Of a DNA stretch of 8,050 nucleotides, positions 1-5,151 are shown piece by piece. Within the stretch, counting starts at the first letter, position 1. Each line of letters opens with the position of its first letter. The position numbers and the translations under genes were made by a program. The notes beneath the pieces are model-generated. The model saw nothing but the letters and a program-made list of their open reading frames with translations. It was not told where the DNA came from and did no database searches. The stretch comes from Chelonobacter sp006228105 (GTDB lineage: Bacteria; Pseudomonadota; Gammaproteobacteria; Enterobacterales; Pasteurellaceae): assembly GCF_006228105.1 (NCBI RefSeq), contig NZ_VDHH01000088.1; one strand, written 5' to 3'.

Positions 1-19
1 ATCTTTGTCAATAATCTGT

Positions 20-41
20 AACGGGATCATTTGATCCCGTT
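20..41. terminator. Hairpin beyond the 3' end of fumC, possible terminator
   Basis: A perfect 9-bp stem, AACGGGATC pairing with GATCCCGTT around a 4-base ATTT loop, lies 20 bases past the fumC stop codon. On the fumC strand the stem is followed by a mixed sequence and not by a T run. On the + strand it is followed by a broken T-rich stretch. It may therefore end a + strand gene lying left of the window, or serve both strands. The hairpin is certain; its role is inferred. Confidence 0.5.
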
Positions 42-60
42 TGCTTGGTTTTCGTCACGG

Positions 61-1455
61 TTATTTCAAACTGCCGACCATATCTTCAGGGCGCACCCAT
101 TGATCAAATTGCTCAGCGGTCACTAACCCCAGATTGATCGCTTCTTCTTTCAGGGTTGTACCGTTTTTATGCGCAGTTTTAGCGATTTTTGCCGCATTCT
201 CGTAGCCAATATGCGTGTTGAGTGCGGTTACCAACATCAACGAATTTTGCAACTGCATTTGAATGCGTGGATGGTTCGGTTCGATACCGACGGCGCAGTG
301 TTCGTCAAACGAGACACAGGCATCAGCCAGCAGTTGGGCTGATTGCAGGAAGTTCGCCGCCATCACAGGCTTAAACACGTTCAGTTGGAAGTGGCCTTGA
401 GTGCCAGCGAAAGAGATGGTGGTGTCGTTGCCCAGCACTTGTGCGCACACCATGGTCAAGGCTTCGCATTGGGTTGGGTTGACTTTGCCCGGCATAATTG
501 AAGAACCCGGCTCATTTTCAGGAATCAAAATTTCGCCGATGCCGGAACGTGGTCCTGATGCCAATAAACGAATGTCGTTGGCAATTTTGTAGAGCGAAAC
601 CGCCAGTTGTTTTAAGGCACCGTGGGTTTCTACAATCGCATCGTGGGCTGCCAGCGCTTCAAATTTGTTCTCAGCCGTCACGAACGGCAAACCGGTAAAT
701 TTGGCAATATATTCTGCCACTTTGACATCGTAGCCTTTAGGTGTGTTCAAACCGGTACCGACGGCGGTGCCGCCCAGCGCTAATTCCGCCAAGTGCGGTA
801 GCGTGTTTTTCAGTGCTTTCAAACCGAAATCCAACTGTGCCGCATAAGCGGAAAACTCTTGTCCCAGTGTCAATGGGGTCGCATCCATCAAGTGAGTACG
901 CCCGATTTTGACCACATCTTTAAAGGCAGCGGCTTTGTCGGCAAAGGTTTTTTGCAAGCGTTCAACACAAGGGATGGTAGTTGCTACCACTTTTTTGTAC
1001 GCAGCAATATGCATGGCGGTAGGGTAGGTATCGTTAGAGGATTGGGATTTATTCACATCATCATTCGGGTGAATAATGCTTTTCTCGCCCAATTTGCCGC
1101 CGTTTAACACGTGCGCCCGATTGGACACCACCTCATTGACATTCATATTCGATTGGGTGCCTGAGCCGGTTTGCCAGATCACCAGCGGGAATTGATCGTC
1201 CAGTTTATTTGCCAGAATTTCATCGCAGGCTTGGGCGATCAAATCGCGTTTTTCCACCGGCAGCACGCCCAAATCGGTGTTGGCGAACGCCGCGGCTTTT
1301 TTCAGATAACCAAAGGCTTCGATAATTTCATGCGGCATCGAAGCGGCAGGGCCGATTTTGAAATTGTTGCGTGAACGCTCGGTTTGCGCCGCCCAATATT
1401 TATCCGCCGGAACTTGAACTTCACCCATAGTGTCTTTTTCGATACGAAATGTCAT
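61..1455 (-). CDS. fumC: Class II fumarate hydratase (fumarase C)
   Basis: Catalyses the reversible, iron-independent hydration of fumarate to L-malate in the cytoplasm, in the TCA cycle or its reductive branch; the family works as a homotetramer. The 464-residue protein is close to the 467 of E. coli FumC and appears complete. The superfamily signature GSSIMPGKVNP is at residues 317-327 and its Ser318 is the residue equivalent to the catalytic serine. GRTHLMDATP has His188 in the known active-site position. SGTQSNMN (98-105) and SSNDTYPT (139-146) complete the substrate site. The ATG follows an AAGGAA ribosome site about 7 bases upstream. The gene is monocistronic in this window: a terminator of the preceding yeaD lies upstream, together with CRP-like and FNR-like sites. 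One uptake signal is read as L-P-H-L at residues 219-222. No fumA/B-type iron-sulfur fumarase is present here. Confidence 0.98.
   Translation of the reverse strand: MTFRIEKDTMGEVQVPADKYWAAQTERSRNNFKIGPAASMPHEIIEAFGYLKKAAAFANTDLGVLPVEKRDLIAQACDEILANKLDDQFPLVIWQTGSGTQSNMNVNEVVSNRAHVLNGGKLGEKSIIHPNDDVNKSQSSNDTYPTAMHIAAYKKVVATTIPCVERLQKTFADKAAAFKDVVKIGRTHLMDATPLTLGQEFSAYAAQLDFGLKALKNTLPHLAELALGGTAVGTGLNTPKGYDVKVAEYIAKFTGLPFVTAENKFEALAAHDAIVETHGALKQLAVSLYKIANDIRLLASGPRSGIGEILIPENEPGSSIMPGKVNPTQCEALTMVCAQVLGNDTTISFAGTQGHFQLNVFKPVMAANFLQSAQLLADACVSFDEHCAVGIEPNHPRIQMQLQNSLMLVTALNTHIGYENAAKIAKTAHKNGTTLKEEAINLGLVTAEQFDQWVRPEDMVGSLK
791..799 (+). repeat. DNA uptake signal core
   Basis: Exact AAGTGCGGT inside fumC; on the gene strand it spells the L-P-H-L codons 219-222. 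Confidence 0.9.
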
Positions 1456-1529
1456 AGTAATTTCCTTTTTTTGATAATAGATAACAAGAAAATTTTAACA
1501 TTACTACCTATTAAGTGGAATGCAAAGGG

Positions 1530-1543
1530 ATGATCTAAATCAT
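1530..1543. promoter_or_regulatory. FNR-like site upstream of fumC
   Basis: On the fumC strand the sequence ATGATTTAGATCAT matches the FNR consensus TTGAT-N4-ATCAA at four of five bases in each half and is a symmetric dyad. Its centre is about 81 bases before the fumC ATG. A start of transcription near 1495 would put it at about -41.5, the usual activating position; the hexamer there (TAGTAA) is poor. A better -10 candidate, TGTTAAAAT at 1492-1500, would put it near -51. Anaerobic control of fumC is an inference. Confidence 0.35.
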
Positions 1544-1557
1544 GACAAATGAAGTTT

Positions 1558-1573
1558 TGTGAGCAAAATCACG
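1558..1573. promoter_or_regulatory. CRP-like site upstream of fumC
   Basis: TGTGA-GCAAAA-TCACG matches the CRP consensus TGTGA-N6-TCACA at nine of ten half-site bases with the correct 6-base spacing. It lies 29 bases (centre to centre) upstream of the FNR-like site and between fumC and the yeaD terminator, so fumC is the only gene it could plausibly serve. Catabolite control of fumC by CRP-cAMP is inferred from the match alone. Confidence 0.5.
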
Positions 1574-1585
1574 AAGTTTAGCATG

Positions 1586-1620
1586 AAAAAAACCGCAAGG
1601 ACGACGAACTCGCCCTTGCG
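1586..1620 (-). terminator. Rho-independent terminator of yeaD
   Basis: On the minus strand CGCAAGG pairs with CCTTGCG, and the stem continues inward through GCGA/TCGT (one G-T pair) to a GTTCG loop, giving 11 bp in all. It is followed at once by G and seven T. The stem starts 6 bases after the yeaD stop codon. This is a textbook intrinsic terminator and isolates yeaD from fumC. Confidence 0.9.
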
Positions 1621-1625
1621 CAAGT

Positions 1626-2447
1626 TTAGCGGGACAGACGAATAATCGCTTGCACGCTTTCGCCTTGCACTAATCGGCGGCGAATCCGTGATGTTTCTAC
1701 ACAAAGCATGGTTTGATAGCCGTTTTGCGACATACTGGAGGTTTTTTTGTGCCATGGATTCCACACCACAATATCCGACGCATTGATATGCTCAATTTCA
1801 ATCGTGCGCTGCTGTACCTTATCTTCAATCTGGCTGATCGGATTTTCTGCGGAGTAAATACAATCGGTTTCCTGATCGAATTGGCGTGGCGACGGCACAT
1901 TTTCCTGCTGATTATTCAACGTATTCAGTGCGGTTTTCGGCAAACCGTGCAGCGTGGTTTCGGCAATATCGCCCACATAAAAATAGCTGTGCAGCGCCAG
2001 TTGTGCCTCTTGCTCACCGTAGTGAGTGAAACTTAGCCTACATTCAGCACTAAACGTCATTTTCAGTTCGGCTTCAACCAGCTTGTGCCGGTCATGCAGG
2101 GTGAAATTCAGTTCGACTTGATCATCGCGGATTTGCCATTGGCTGAGCTGCCATAAGTTAATCCGCGCATAGCCATGCGCCGGGCTGCCGTTATCTTTAA
2201 ACCACGGATAACACACTGGAATACCGCCACGAATCGCAGCGCCCAGCTTAAACGGCTCGATTTCACTCAACCAAAAAATATCCTGAGCAGCAAAGTGCGG
2301 TTGCCAACTCAGCAAATGGGCGCCTTGCAAGGCGATCATCGCTTTGCCAACGGCGTGATCCAGCACGATAACCGGAATTTCATTGATTTGTTGCAGCGAA
2401 AGGTTGGGGTGAATTTGTTTAATAAATTGGGTTGTTGGCAATGACAT
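1626..2447 (-). CDS. yeaD: D-hexose-6-phosphate mutarotase (YeaD-like aldose 1-epimerase family)
   Basis: Predicted cytoplasmic enzyme that interconverts the alpha and beta anomers of glucose 6-phosphate or related hexose phosphates. The 273 residues match the usual length. Family landmarks are visible: QGAHLLSWQP (41-50), IRGGIPVCYPWF (72-83, with Arg73), AHGYARINLWQ (90-100, His91), ALHSYF (151-156, His153 in the catalytic-histidine position), VVWNPWHKK (227-235) and MLCVETS (247-253, Glu251 as likely catalytic acid/base). The ATG has AAGGA about 7 bases before it. The gene has its own promoter in the 66-base gap after parE and its own terminator. A stretch around residues 176-190 (LNTLNNQQENVPSP) is loop-like. 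An uptake signal is read as Q-P-H-F at 49-52. Substrate preference beyond the family is not shown by the sequence. Confidence 0.9.
   Translation of the reverse strand: MSLPTTQFIKQIHPNLSLQQINEIPVIVLDHAVGKAMIALQGAHLLSWQPHFAAQDIFWLSEIEPFKLGAAIRGGIPVCYPWFKDNGSPAHGYARINLWQLSQWQIRDDQVELNFTLHDRHKLVEAELKMTFSAECRLSFTHYGEQEAQLALHSYFYVGDIAETTLHGLPKTALNTLNNQQENVPSPRQFDQETDCIYSAENPISQIEDKVQQRTIEIEHINASDIVVWNPWHKKTSSMSQNGYQTMLCVETSRIRRRLVQGESVQAIIRLSR
2293..2301 (+). repeat. DNA uptake signal core
   Basis: Exact core inside yeaD, covering Q-P-H-F codons 49-52. Confidence 0.9.
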
Positions 2448-2477
2448 AAGCGAATCCTTGTTGAAAGTGTTGTCAAT

Positions 2478-2505
2478 ATTCTACGCTGACTGGCGGGGTT
2501 GGCAA
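2478..2505 (-). promoter_or_regulatory. Sigma70-type promoter of yeaD
   Basis: On the minus strand TTGCCA (-35, five of six consensus bases, 2500-2505) and TAGAAT (-10, five of six, 2478-2483) are separated by 16 bases. Transcription would begin near 2471, giving a leader of about 24 bases with the AAGGA ribosome site. The -35 sits inside a small palindrome, GGTTG-C-CAACC (2497-2507), which could be an operator. The promoter lies directly after the parE stop codon, so yeaD need not depend on the toxin-antitoxin promoter. Confidence 0.6.
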
Positions 2506-2513
2506 CCGCGGAT

Positions 2514-2807
2514 TTAGTTGTAACTAATGTGTAATTTTGTCTCCATTTGTTGATGGAGAATTCTAACCACAAAAATATCATTTTTACGTACACGGTAGAA
2601 AATCGTATGTTGTTGGTGGGGAAAGCTCATCAATGTAGTATCAATAGCAGTACATTTTTTGCCGATGAGAGGTGATGCGGCTAATCTTAATAGTGCATTT
2701 TCTAACGACAATAAATAGTCAGAGGCTTTTTGGGCTCCAAAATTTATCAGACTATAACGGGTAATTTTAGCAAAATCGTGCTCTGCCAGTTTTGAGAGTT
2801 TATACAT
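2514..2807 (-). CDS. parE: ParE/RelE-superfamily toxin
   Basis: Toxin of a type II toxin-antitoxin pair. The 97-residue protein has the ParE layout: YKLSKLAEHDFAKITRYSLINF opening strand and first helix (2-23), a helical hairpin with ASDYLLSLENALLRLAASP (28-46), then the strand-rich end HTIFYRVRKNDIFVVRILHQQME (67-89) carrying the family RILH element (82-85). ParE proteins generally poison DNA gyrase, whereas RelE relatives cut mRNA; the target here cannot be read from sequence. The start codon overlaps the end of parD by 8 bases, so translation is probably coupled. The usual Arg-rich stretch before the HTIFYR strand is replaced by KKCTAIDTTLMSFPHQQ, so activity is not assured. By hand count the gene is about 35% G+C, clearly lower than cmoB. 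Confidence 0.85.
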   Translation of the reverse strand: MYKLSKLAEHDFAKITRYSLINFGAQKASDYLLSLENALLRLAASPLIGKKCTAIDTTLMSFPHQQHTIFYRVRKNDIFVVRILHQQMETKLHISYN

Positions 2808-3042
2808 TTAATAATTGTTTTTCGCGGTTAAAAATATCATGTAGAGTGAGATCGCTTTCTCCACTTTGATCACCGGCTAAAATTGCAAGGCGAAGAGTTT
2901 CATTTACCGCTTCTTGCTCTTCTAACAGCCGAAGTGCGGTGCGCATGACTTCGCTGGTTGATCCGTAGCGTCCGGATTCAACCATGCGGGTGATAAAATT
3001 GGTGAGCGGTTCGCCGAGGGTAACGCTGGTGGTACGAGCCAT
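2800..3042 (-). CDS. parD: ParD-type ribbon-helix-helix antitoxin
   Basis: Antitoxin paired with parE just downstream. The 80-residue protein begins with a basic beta strand, RTTSVTLG (3-10), then helix PLTNFITRMVESGRYGS (12-28) and helix TSEVMRTALRLLEEQEAV (29-46), the ribbon-helix-helix DNA-binding fold. The rest (47-80, ending FNREKQLLNV) is the segment that in this family wraps the toxin. ParD proteins bind the toxin and repress their own operon. The ATG is preceded by AAAAGGA with an 8-base gap; that ribosome site touches the left arm of the palindrome at 3053-3079, in keeping with autorepression. Residues T35-A36-L37 are encoded by an exact uptake signal core in frame. Confidence 0.88.
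   Translation of the reverse strand: MARTTSVTLGEPLTNFITRMVESGRYGSTSEVMRTALRLLEEQEAVNETLRLAILAGDQSGESDLTLHDIFNREKQLLNV
2932..2940 (+). repeat. DNA uptake signal core within parD
   Basis: Exact core that coincides, in frame, with the three codons T35-A36-L37 of the antitoxin's second helix. Confidence 0.9.
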
Positions 3043-3052
3043 AATGATGTTC

Positions 3053-3079
3053 CTTTTGTGTGATTAATTCACACAAAAG
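3053..3079. promoter_or_regulatory. Perfect palindrome, probable ParD operator
   Basis: CTTTTGTGTGA is followed by 5 bases (TTAAT) and then its exact reverse complement TCACACAAAAG, giving 22 of 22 matching arm bases. It lies 11-37 bases before the parD start, overlaps the end of the candidate -10 and the edge of the ribosome site, and so is placed where a bound repressor would block transcription. Binding by ParD or the ParD-ParE complex is inferred from family behaviour. Confidence 0.75.
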
Positions 3080-3104
3080 ATAACAGGTTTAGCTAAATCT
3101 TCAA
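3077..3104 (-). promoter_or_regulatory. Candidate promoter of parDE
   Basis: On the minus strand TTGAAG (3099-3104) and TATCTT (3077-3082), each four of six consensus bases, are 16 bases apart. Initiation would fall inside the palindrome. The -35 lies right after the tag stop codon, so the pair can be expressed independently of tag, although no terminator separates them. Confidence 0.45.
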
Positions 3105-3107
3105 GTC

Positions 3108-3659
3108 TTATTTTGATTTCATCCAGGCCGGTTTACTCGCTAGCACTTGGGCATAAATCGGGCAATCCGTTTGGTGAGCGCCGGGCAGATAACCGCTGCT
3201 CATCAGAAACTCATTGACGATTTCACCGCCGACAAATTTGAATTGTTTTTTGAACAGCTTAACCCAGTCTTGAAGCGGGCGTGGGTGGTGTTGATCGAGC
3301 CAGTTTTTGAATGAACCATATTGTTGTTGTAGCAGCAGAATTTGTTGTGCGTTGTGAATCGCAGCGTTGACTTTCAATTTGTTGCGCACAATACCGGCAT
3401 CATTTAACAACCGCTCTCGGTCGGCTTCGTTGTAGGCGGCGACGCTGGCGATGTCGAATTGTGAGTAAGCACGACGGAAATTTTGCTGCTTTTTCAGCAT
3501 GAGTGTCCAGCTTAGACCGGCTTGGTTGATTTCCAGCACTAAGCGTTCAAACAGTTCGTTATCACTTTCAATCGGGTAGCCGTAGTGGTGATCGTGATAG
3601 TGTTTATTCAGATTGTCTTGTTCTGGTGTTAACTGGTTTACATAATCACAATAGCTCAT
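3108..3659 (-). CDS. tag: DNA-3-methyladenine glycosylase I
   Basis: Base-excision repair enzyme that removes 3-methyladenine from alkylated DNA. The 183-residue protein begins MSYCDYV; the frame stays open 63 bases further upstream, but that extension (MTCRCLC...) has no family similarity and the chosen ATG follows a GA-rich ribosome site (GAGAAGAAG). The zinc-binding set seen in E. coli Tag (Cys4, His17, His175, Cys179) has counterparts here as Cys4, His22, His162 and Cys166, with the last pair keeping the four-residue spacing. LVLEINQAGLSW (40-51) holds the conserved Glu43 and Trp51 of the substrate pocket, and KFVGGEIVNEFL (141-152) is the conserved late helix. The middle and C-terminal parts (PRPLQDWVKLF, SSGYLPGAH) resemble the branch of Tag proteins distinct from the E. 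coli type. Cys4-His22 spacing is five residues longer than in E. coli. Confidence 0.9.
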   Translation of the reverse strand: MSYCDYVNQLTPEQDNLNKHYHDHHYGYPIESDNELFERLVLEINQAGLSWTLMLKKQQNFRRAYSQFDIASVAAYNEADRERLLNDAGIVRNKLKVNAAIHNAQQILLLQQQYGSFKNWLDQHHPRPLQDWVKLFKKQFKFVGGEIVNEFLMSSGYLPGAHQTDCPIYAQVLASKPAWMKSK

Positions 3660-3792
3660 TGATCTTCTTCTCTTTTCTAAATTAATTGGAACGAATGCGG
3701 CGCATAAACATCGGCAAGTCATCGGTCAGCACACGTTATTCCATCAGACCTCAATATGCTGCAACATCGGATTGCCCTGATAGCTGTCGACA
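3660..3792 (-). other. Gap between the SH3-like gene and tag, with possible coding remnant
   Basis: The 133 bases hold the tag ribosome site and, at 3744-3792, the probable lost C-terminus of the SH3-like gene in the neighbouring frame (VDSYQGNPMLQHIEV then stop). Between that stop and tag, one frame reads RVLTDDLPMFMRRIRSN flanked by stops (about 3671-3724); it is protein-like but too short to identify. No terminator or convincing promoter was found, so tag may be transcribed from upstream. Confidence 0.35.
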
Positions 3793-4140
3793 TCAAAAAT
3801 ATTGCTCTCCCAAAAGCGGTACATTTTTTCCATAGAGCTTGGCAAGAGGAAGCCAACCAACTTGCTGCGTACTATTTTTGACTATTGCCCATTCATAGTA
3901 GATCGCAAGTAATTCTACAGTATCGCCAATATTGACATTCAGTTCAGTCGGGTTATAAGATTGATTCAATTGATTATTTTCAATAAAAGATTCGGGTACA
4001 TAGGTGTCAAAACCTTGAATAGAGCAACTAAACCAGTGGGTGTATTTTGCACAGGGTTGCAGATTTTCAAGCGGACAGCCTGCTGTAAATGTGGGAAAAA
4101 GCCCTTCGTTTTTATGCATTTCAATAGCGGTTAATTTCAT
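3793..4140 (-). CDS. Small SH3-like domain protein, C-terminus probably frameshifted
   Basis: The product is 115 residues with no signal peptide or membrane segment. The N-terminal part has CPLENLQPCAKYTHWFSCS (22-40) and DTYVPESF (45-52). An SH3-like barrel follows: YNPTELNVNIGDTVELLAIYY then EWAIVKNSTQQVGWLPLAKLYG, with the usual trailing Gly-Trp-Leu-Pro. Function is unknown; such domains bind peptides or ligands. The ATG is 8 bases after the cmoB TAG stop, and its AGG ribosome site overlaps that stop, so the gene is in the cmoA-cmoB operon. After LYGK the frame meets a run of six A (3824-3829 on the + strand as T); removing one A restores a frame that continues MYRFWESNIFDVDS and then YQGNPMLQHIEV to a stop at 3744, giving 131 residues. 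The present end, KNVPLLGEQYF, may thus be artificial. Composition is AT-rich compared with cmoB. Confidence 0.65.
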   Translation of the reverse strand: MKLTAIEMHKNEGLFPTFTAGCPLENLQPCAKYTHWFSCSIQGFDTYVPESFIENNQLNQSYNPTELNVNIGDTVELLAIYYEWAIVKNSTQQVGWLPLAKLYGKNVPLLGEQYF

Positions 4141-4148
4141 AAATCTAC

Positions 4149-5114
4149 CTATTTATTCGCCAACAAAACCGCTCTTTTCGGGGCGGGGTGGCCTTCGAGG
4201 GTTTTGCGGTGATCGTTCGGGTCAAGGAAGTCGATTAACGATTCATTTTGCAACCAGTCGGTTTTGCGCTGTTCTGCCAGCGAGGTGACTTCGACATCGA
4301 CACAGCGCACATTTTTGAAACCGCACTTTTCCAGCCAGTTGATCAGCGCCGCCACCGACGGGATAAAATAGACGTTTTTCATTTTGGCATAGCGATCCGG
4401 CGGCACCAGCACAGAATTGACATCACCGTCGATCACTAAGGTTTCCAGCACCAATTCGCCGCCGTTGACCAGCTGCTCTCGTAACTGGCTCAAATGATCC
4501 AACGGCGATTTACGGTGGTACAGCACCCCCATCGAAAATACGCTGTCGAATGCGGCAAGCGGCTGCATTTGTTCGATGCCCAACGGAATTAAATGTGCAC
4601 GGCGGTCATTATTCAGCAGTTTGCGCACCGCTTCGAACTGACATAAAAACAGCTCGGTCGGATCAATCCCGACCACCATGTTGGCGCCCTCGCCGACCAT
4701 GCGCCACATATGATAACCGCTGCCGCAGCCGACGTCTAAAATAGTGCGATCCTGCAACGGCGCTAAGTGCGGTAGCACCCGATTCCATTTGAAATCGGAA
4801 CGCCATTCGCAGTCGATATCAATGCCGTGCAGCTGATACGGACCTTTGCGCCACGGCATCAATTGTTTTAAATGGTAGATAATCCGTTGTTGTTCGCCAG
4901 CGGACAGTGGTTGGCTGGGAATTGCTGCGACCGCACTTTGCAAATTAATCTGTGAGGCGGTGAGTTCGGGCAAAAATTCAATCACTTTTGCCCATTTGGC
5001 GTATTCACCGTGGGCATTTTTTTGCCATTGGCTGAGCTGCAACGGCAATGTTTCCAGCCAGTTTGCCAGTTTGCCGGTGGCGATTTGTTGATAAAAAGGG
5101 CGAAAGTCGATCAT
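4149..5114 (-). CDS. cmoB: tRNA U34 carboxymethyltransferase CmoB
   Basis: Transfers the carboxymethyl group of carboxy-S-adenosylmethionine (Cx-SAM) to 5-hydroxyuridine at wobble position 34 of certain tRNAs, forming the 5-oxyacetyl modification that widens codon reading. It acts in the cytoplasm; the family forms tetramers. The 321 residues compare with 323 in E. coli, and every ligand position is offset by one: Lys90 (in MPWRKGPYQLHG), Trp104, Lys109, Tyr199 (MGVLYHRKSPL) and Arg314 (APKRAVLL) correspond to E. coli Lys91, Trp105, Lys110, Tyr200 and Arg315. The Rossmann glycine motif is ILDVGCGSGYHMWRM (125-139), followed by GIDPTELFLCQFEAV. The ribosome site is weak (TAGAGAAAACC before ATG), and the gap from cmoA is only 37 bases, suggesting coupled expression. 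Three uptake signals lie in the gene. Confidence 0.97.
   Translation of the reverse strand: MIDFRPFYQQIATGKLANWLETLPLQLSQWQKNAHGEYAKWAKVIEFLPELTASQINLQSAVAAIPSQPLSAGEQQRIIYHLKQLMPWRKGPYQLHGIDIDCEWRSDFKWNRVLPHLAPLQDRTILDVGCGSGYHMWRMVGEGANMVVGIDPTELFLCQFEAVRKLLNNDRRAHLIPLGIEQMQPLAAFDSVFSMGVLYHRKSPLDHLSQLREQLVNGGELVLETLVIDGDVNSVLVPPDRYAKMKNVYFIPSVAALINWLEKCGFKNVRCVDVEVTSLAEQRKTDWLQNESLIDFLDPNDHRKTLEGHPAPKRAVLLANK
4320..4328 (-). repeat. DNA uptake signal core
   Basis: Exact core in cmoB, in frame as K263-C264-G265. Confidence 0.9.
4765..4773 (+). repeat. DNA uptake signal core
   Basis: Exact core in cmoB, covering L-P-H-L codons 114-117. Confidence 0.9.
4930..4938 (-). repeat. DNA uptake signal core
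   Basis: Exact core in cmoB, covering Q-S-A-V codons 59-62. Confidence 0.9.
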
Positions 5115-5151
5115 GGTTTTCTCTATTGTCTTTTGTCTATTTCTGTCTTTT

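Noticed and set aside
1713..2036. 107-codon open frame antisense to yeaD
   Set aside because: Opposite conserved YeaD motifs and without a ribosome site or domain.
3053..3079. Resemblance of the parD palindrome to a CRP site (TGTGA...TCACA)
   Set aside because: The half-sites are 5 bases apart, not 6, and the perfect 11-bp arms and position fit an antitoxin operator better.
3660..3722. Longer start for the tag protein at 3722
   Set aside because: The added 21 residues have no family similarity, and the ATG at 3657-3659 has a ribosome site and the correct Cys4 position.
3671..3724. Protein-like peptide RVLTDDLPMFMRRIRSN between two stops upstream of tag
   Set aside because: Only 17 codons without a start or recognisable family; it could be a remnant but chance cannot be excluded.
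5115..5151. Purine-rich stretch with imperfect GACAAAAG/GACAGAAA repeats between cmoA and cmoB
   Set aside because: Only 37 bases, no dyad or terminator; it probably just contributes the weak cmoB ribosome site.
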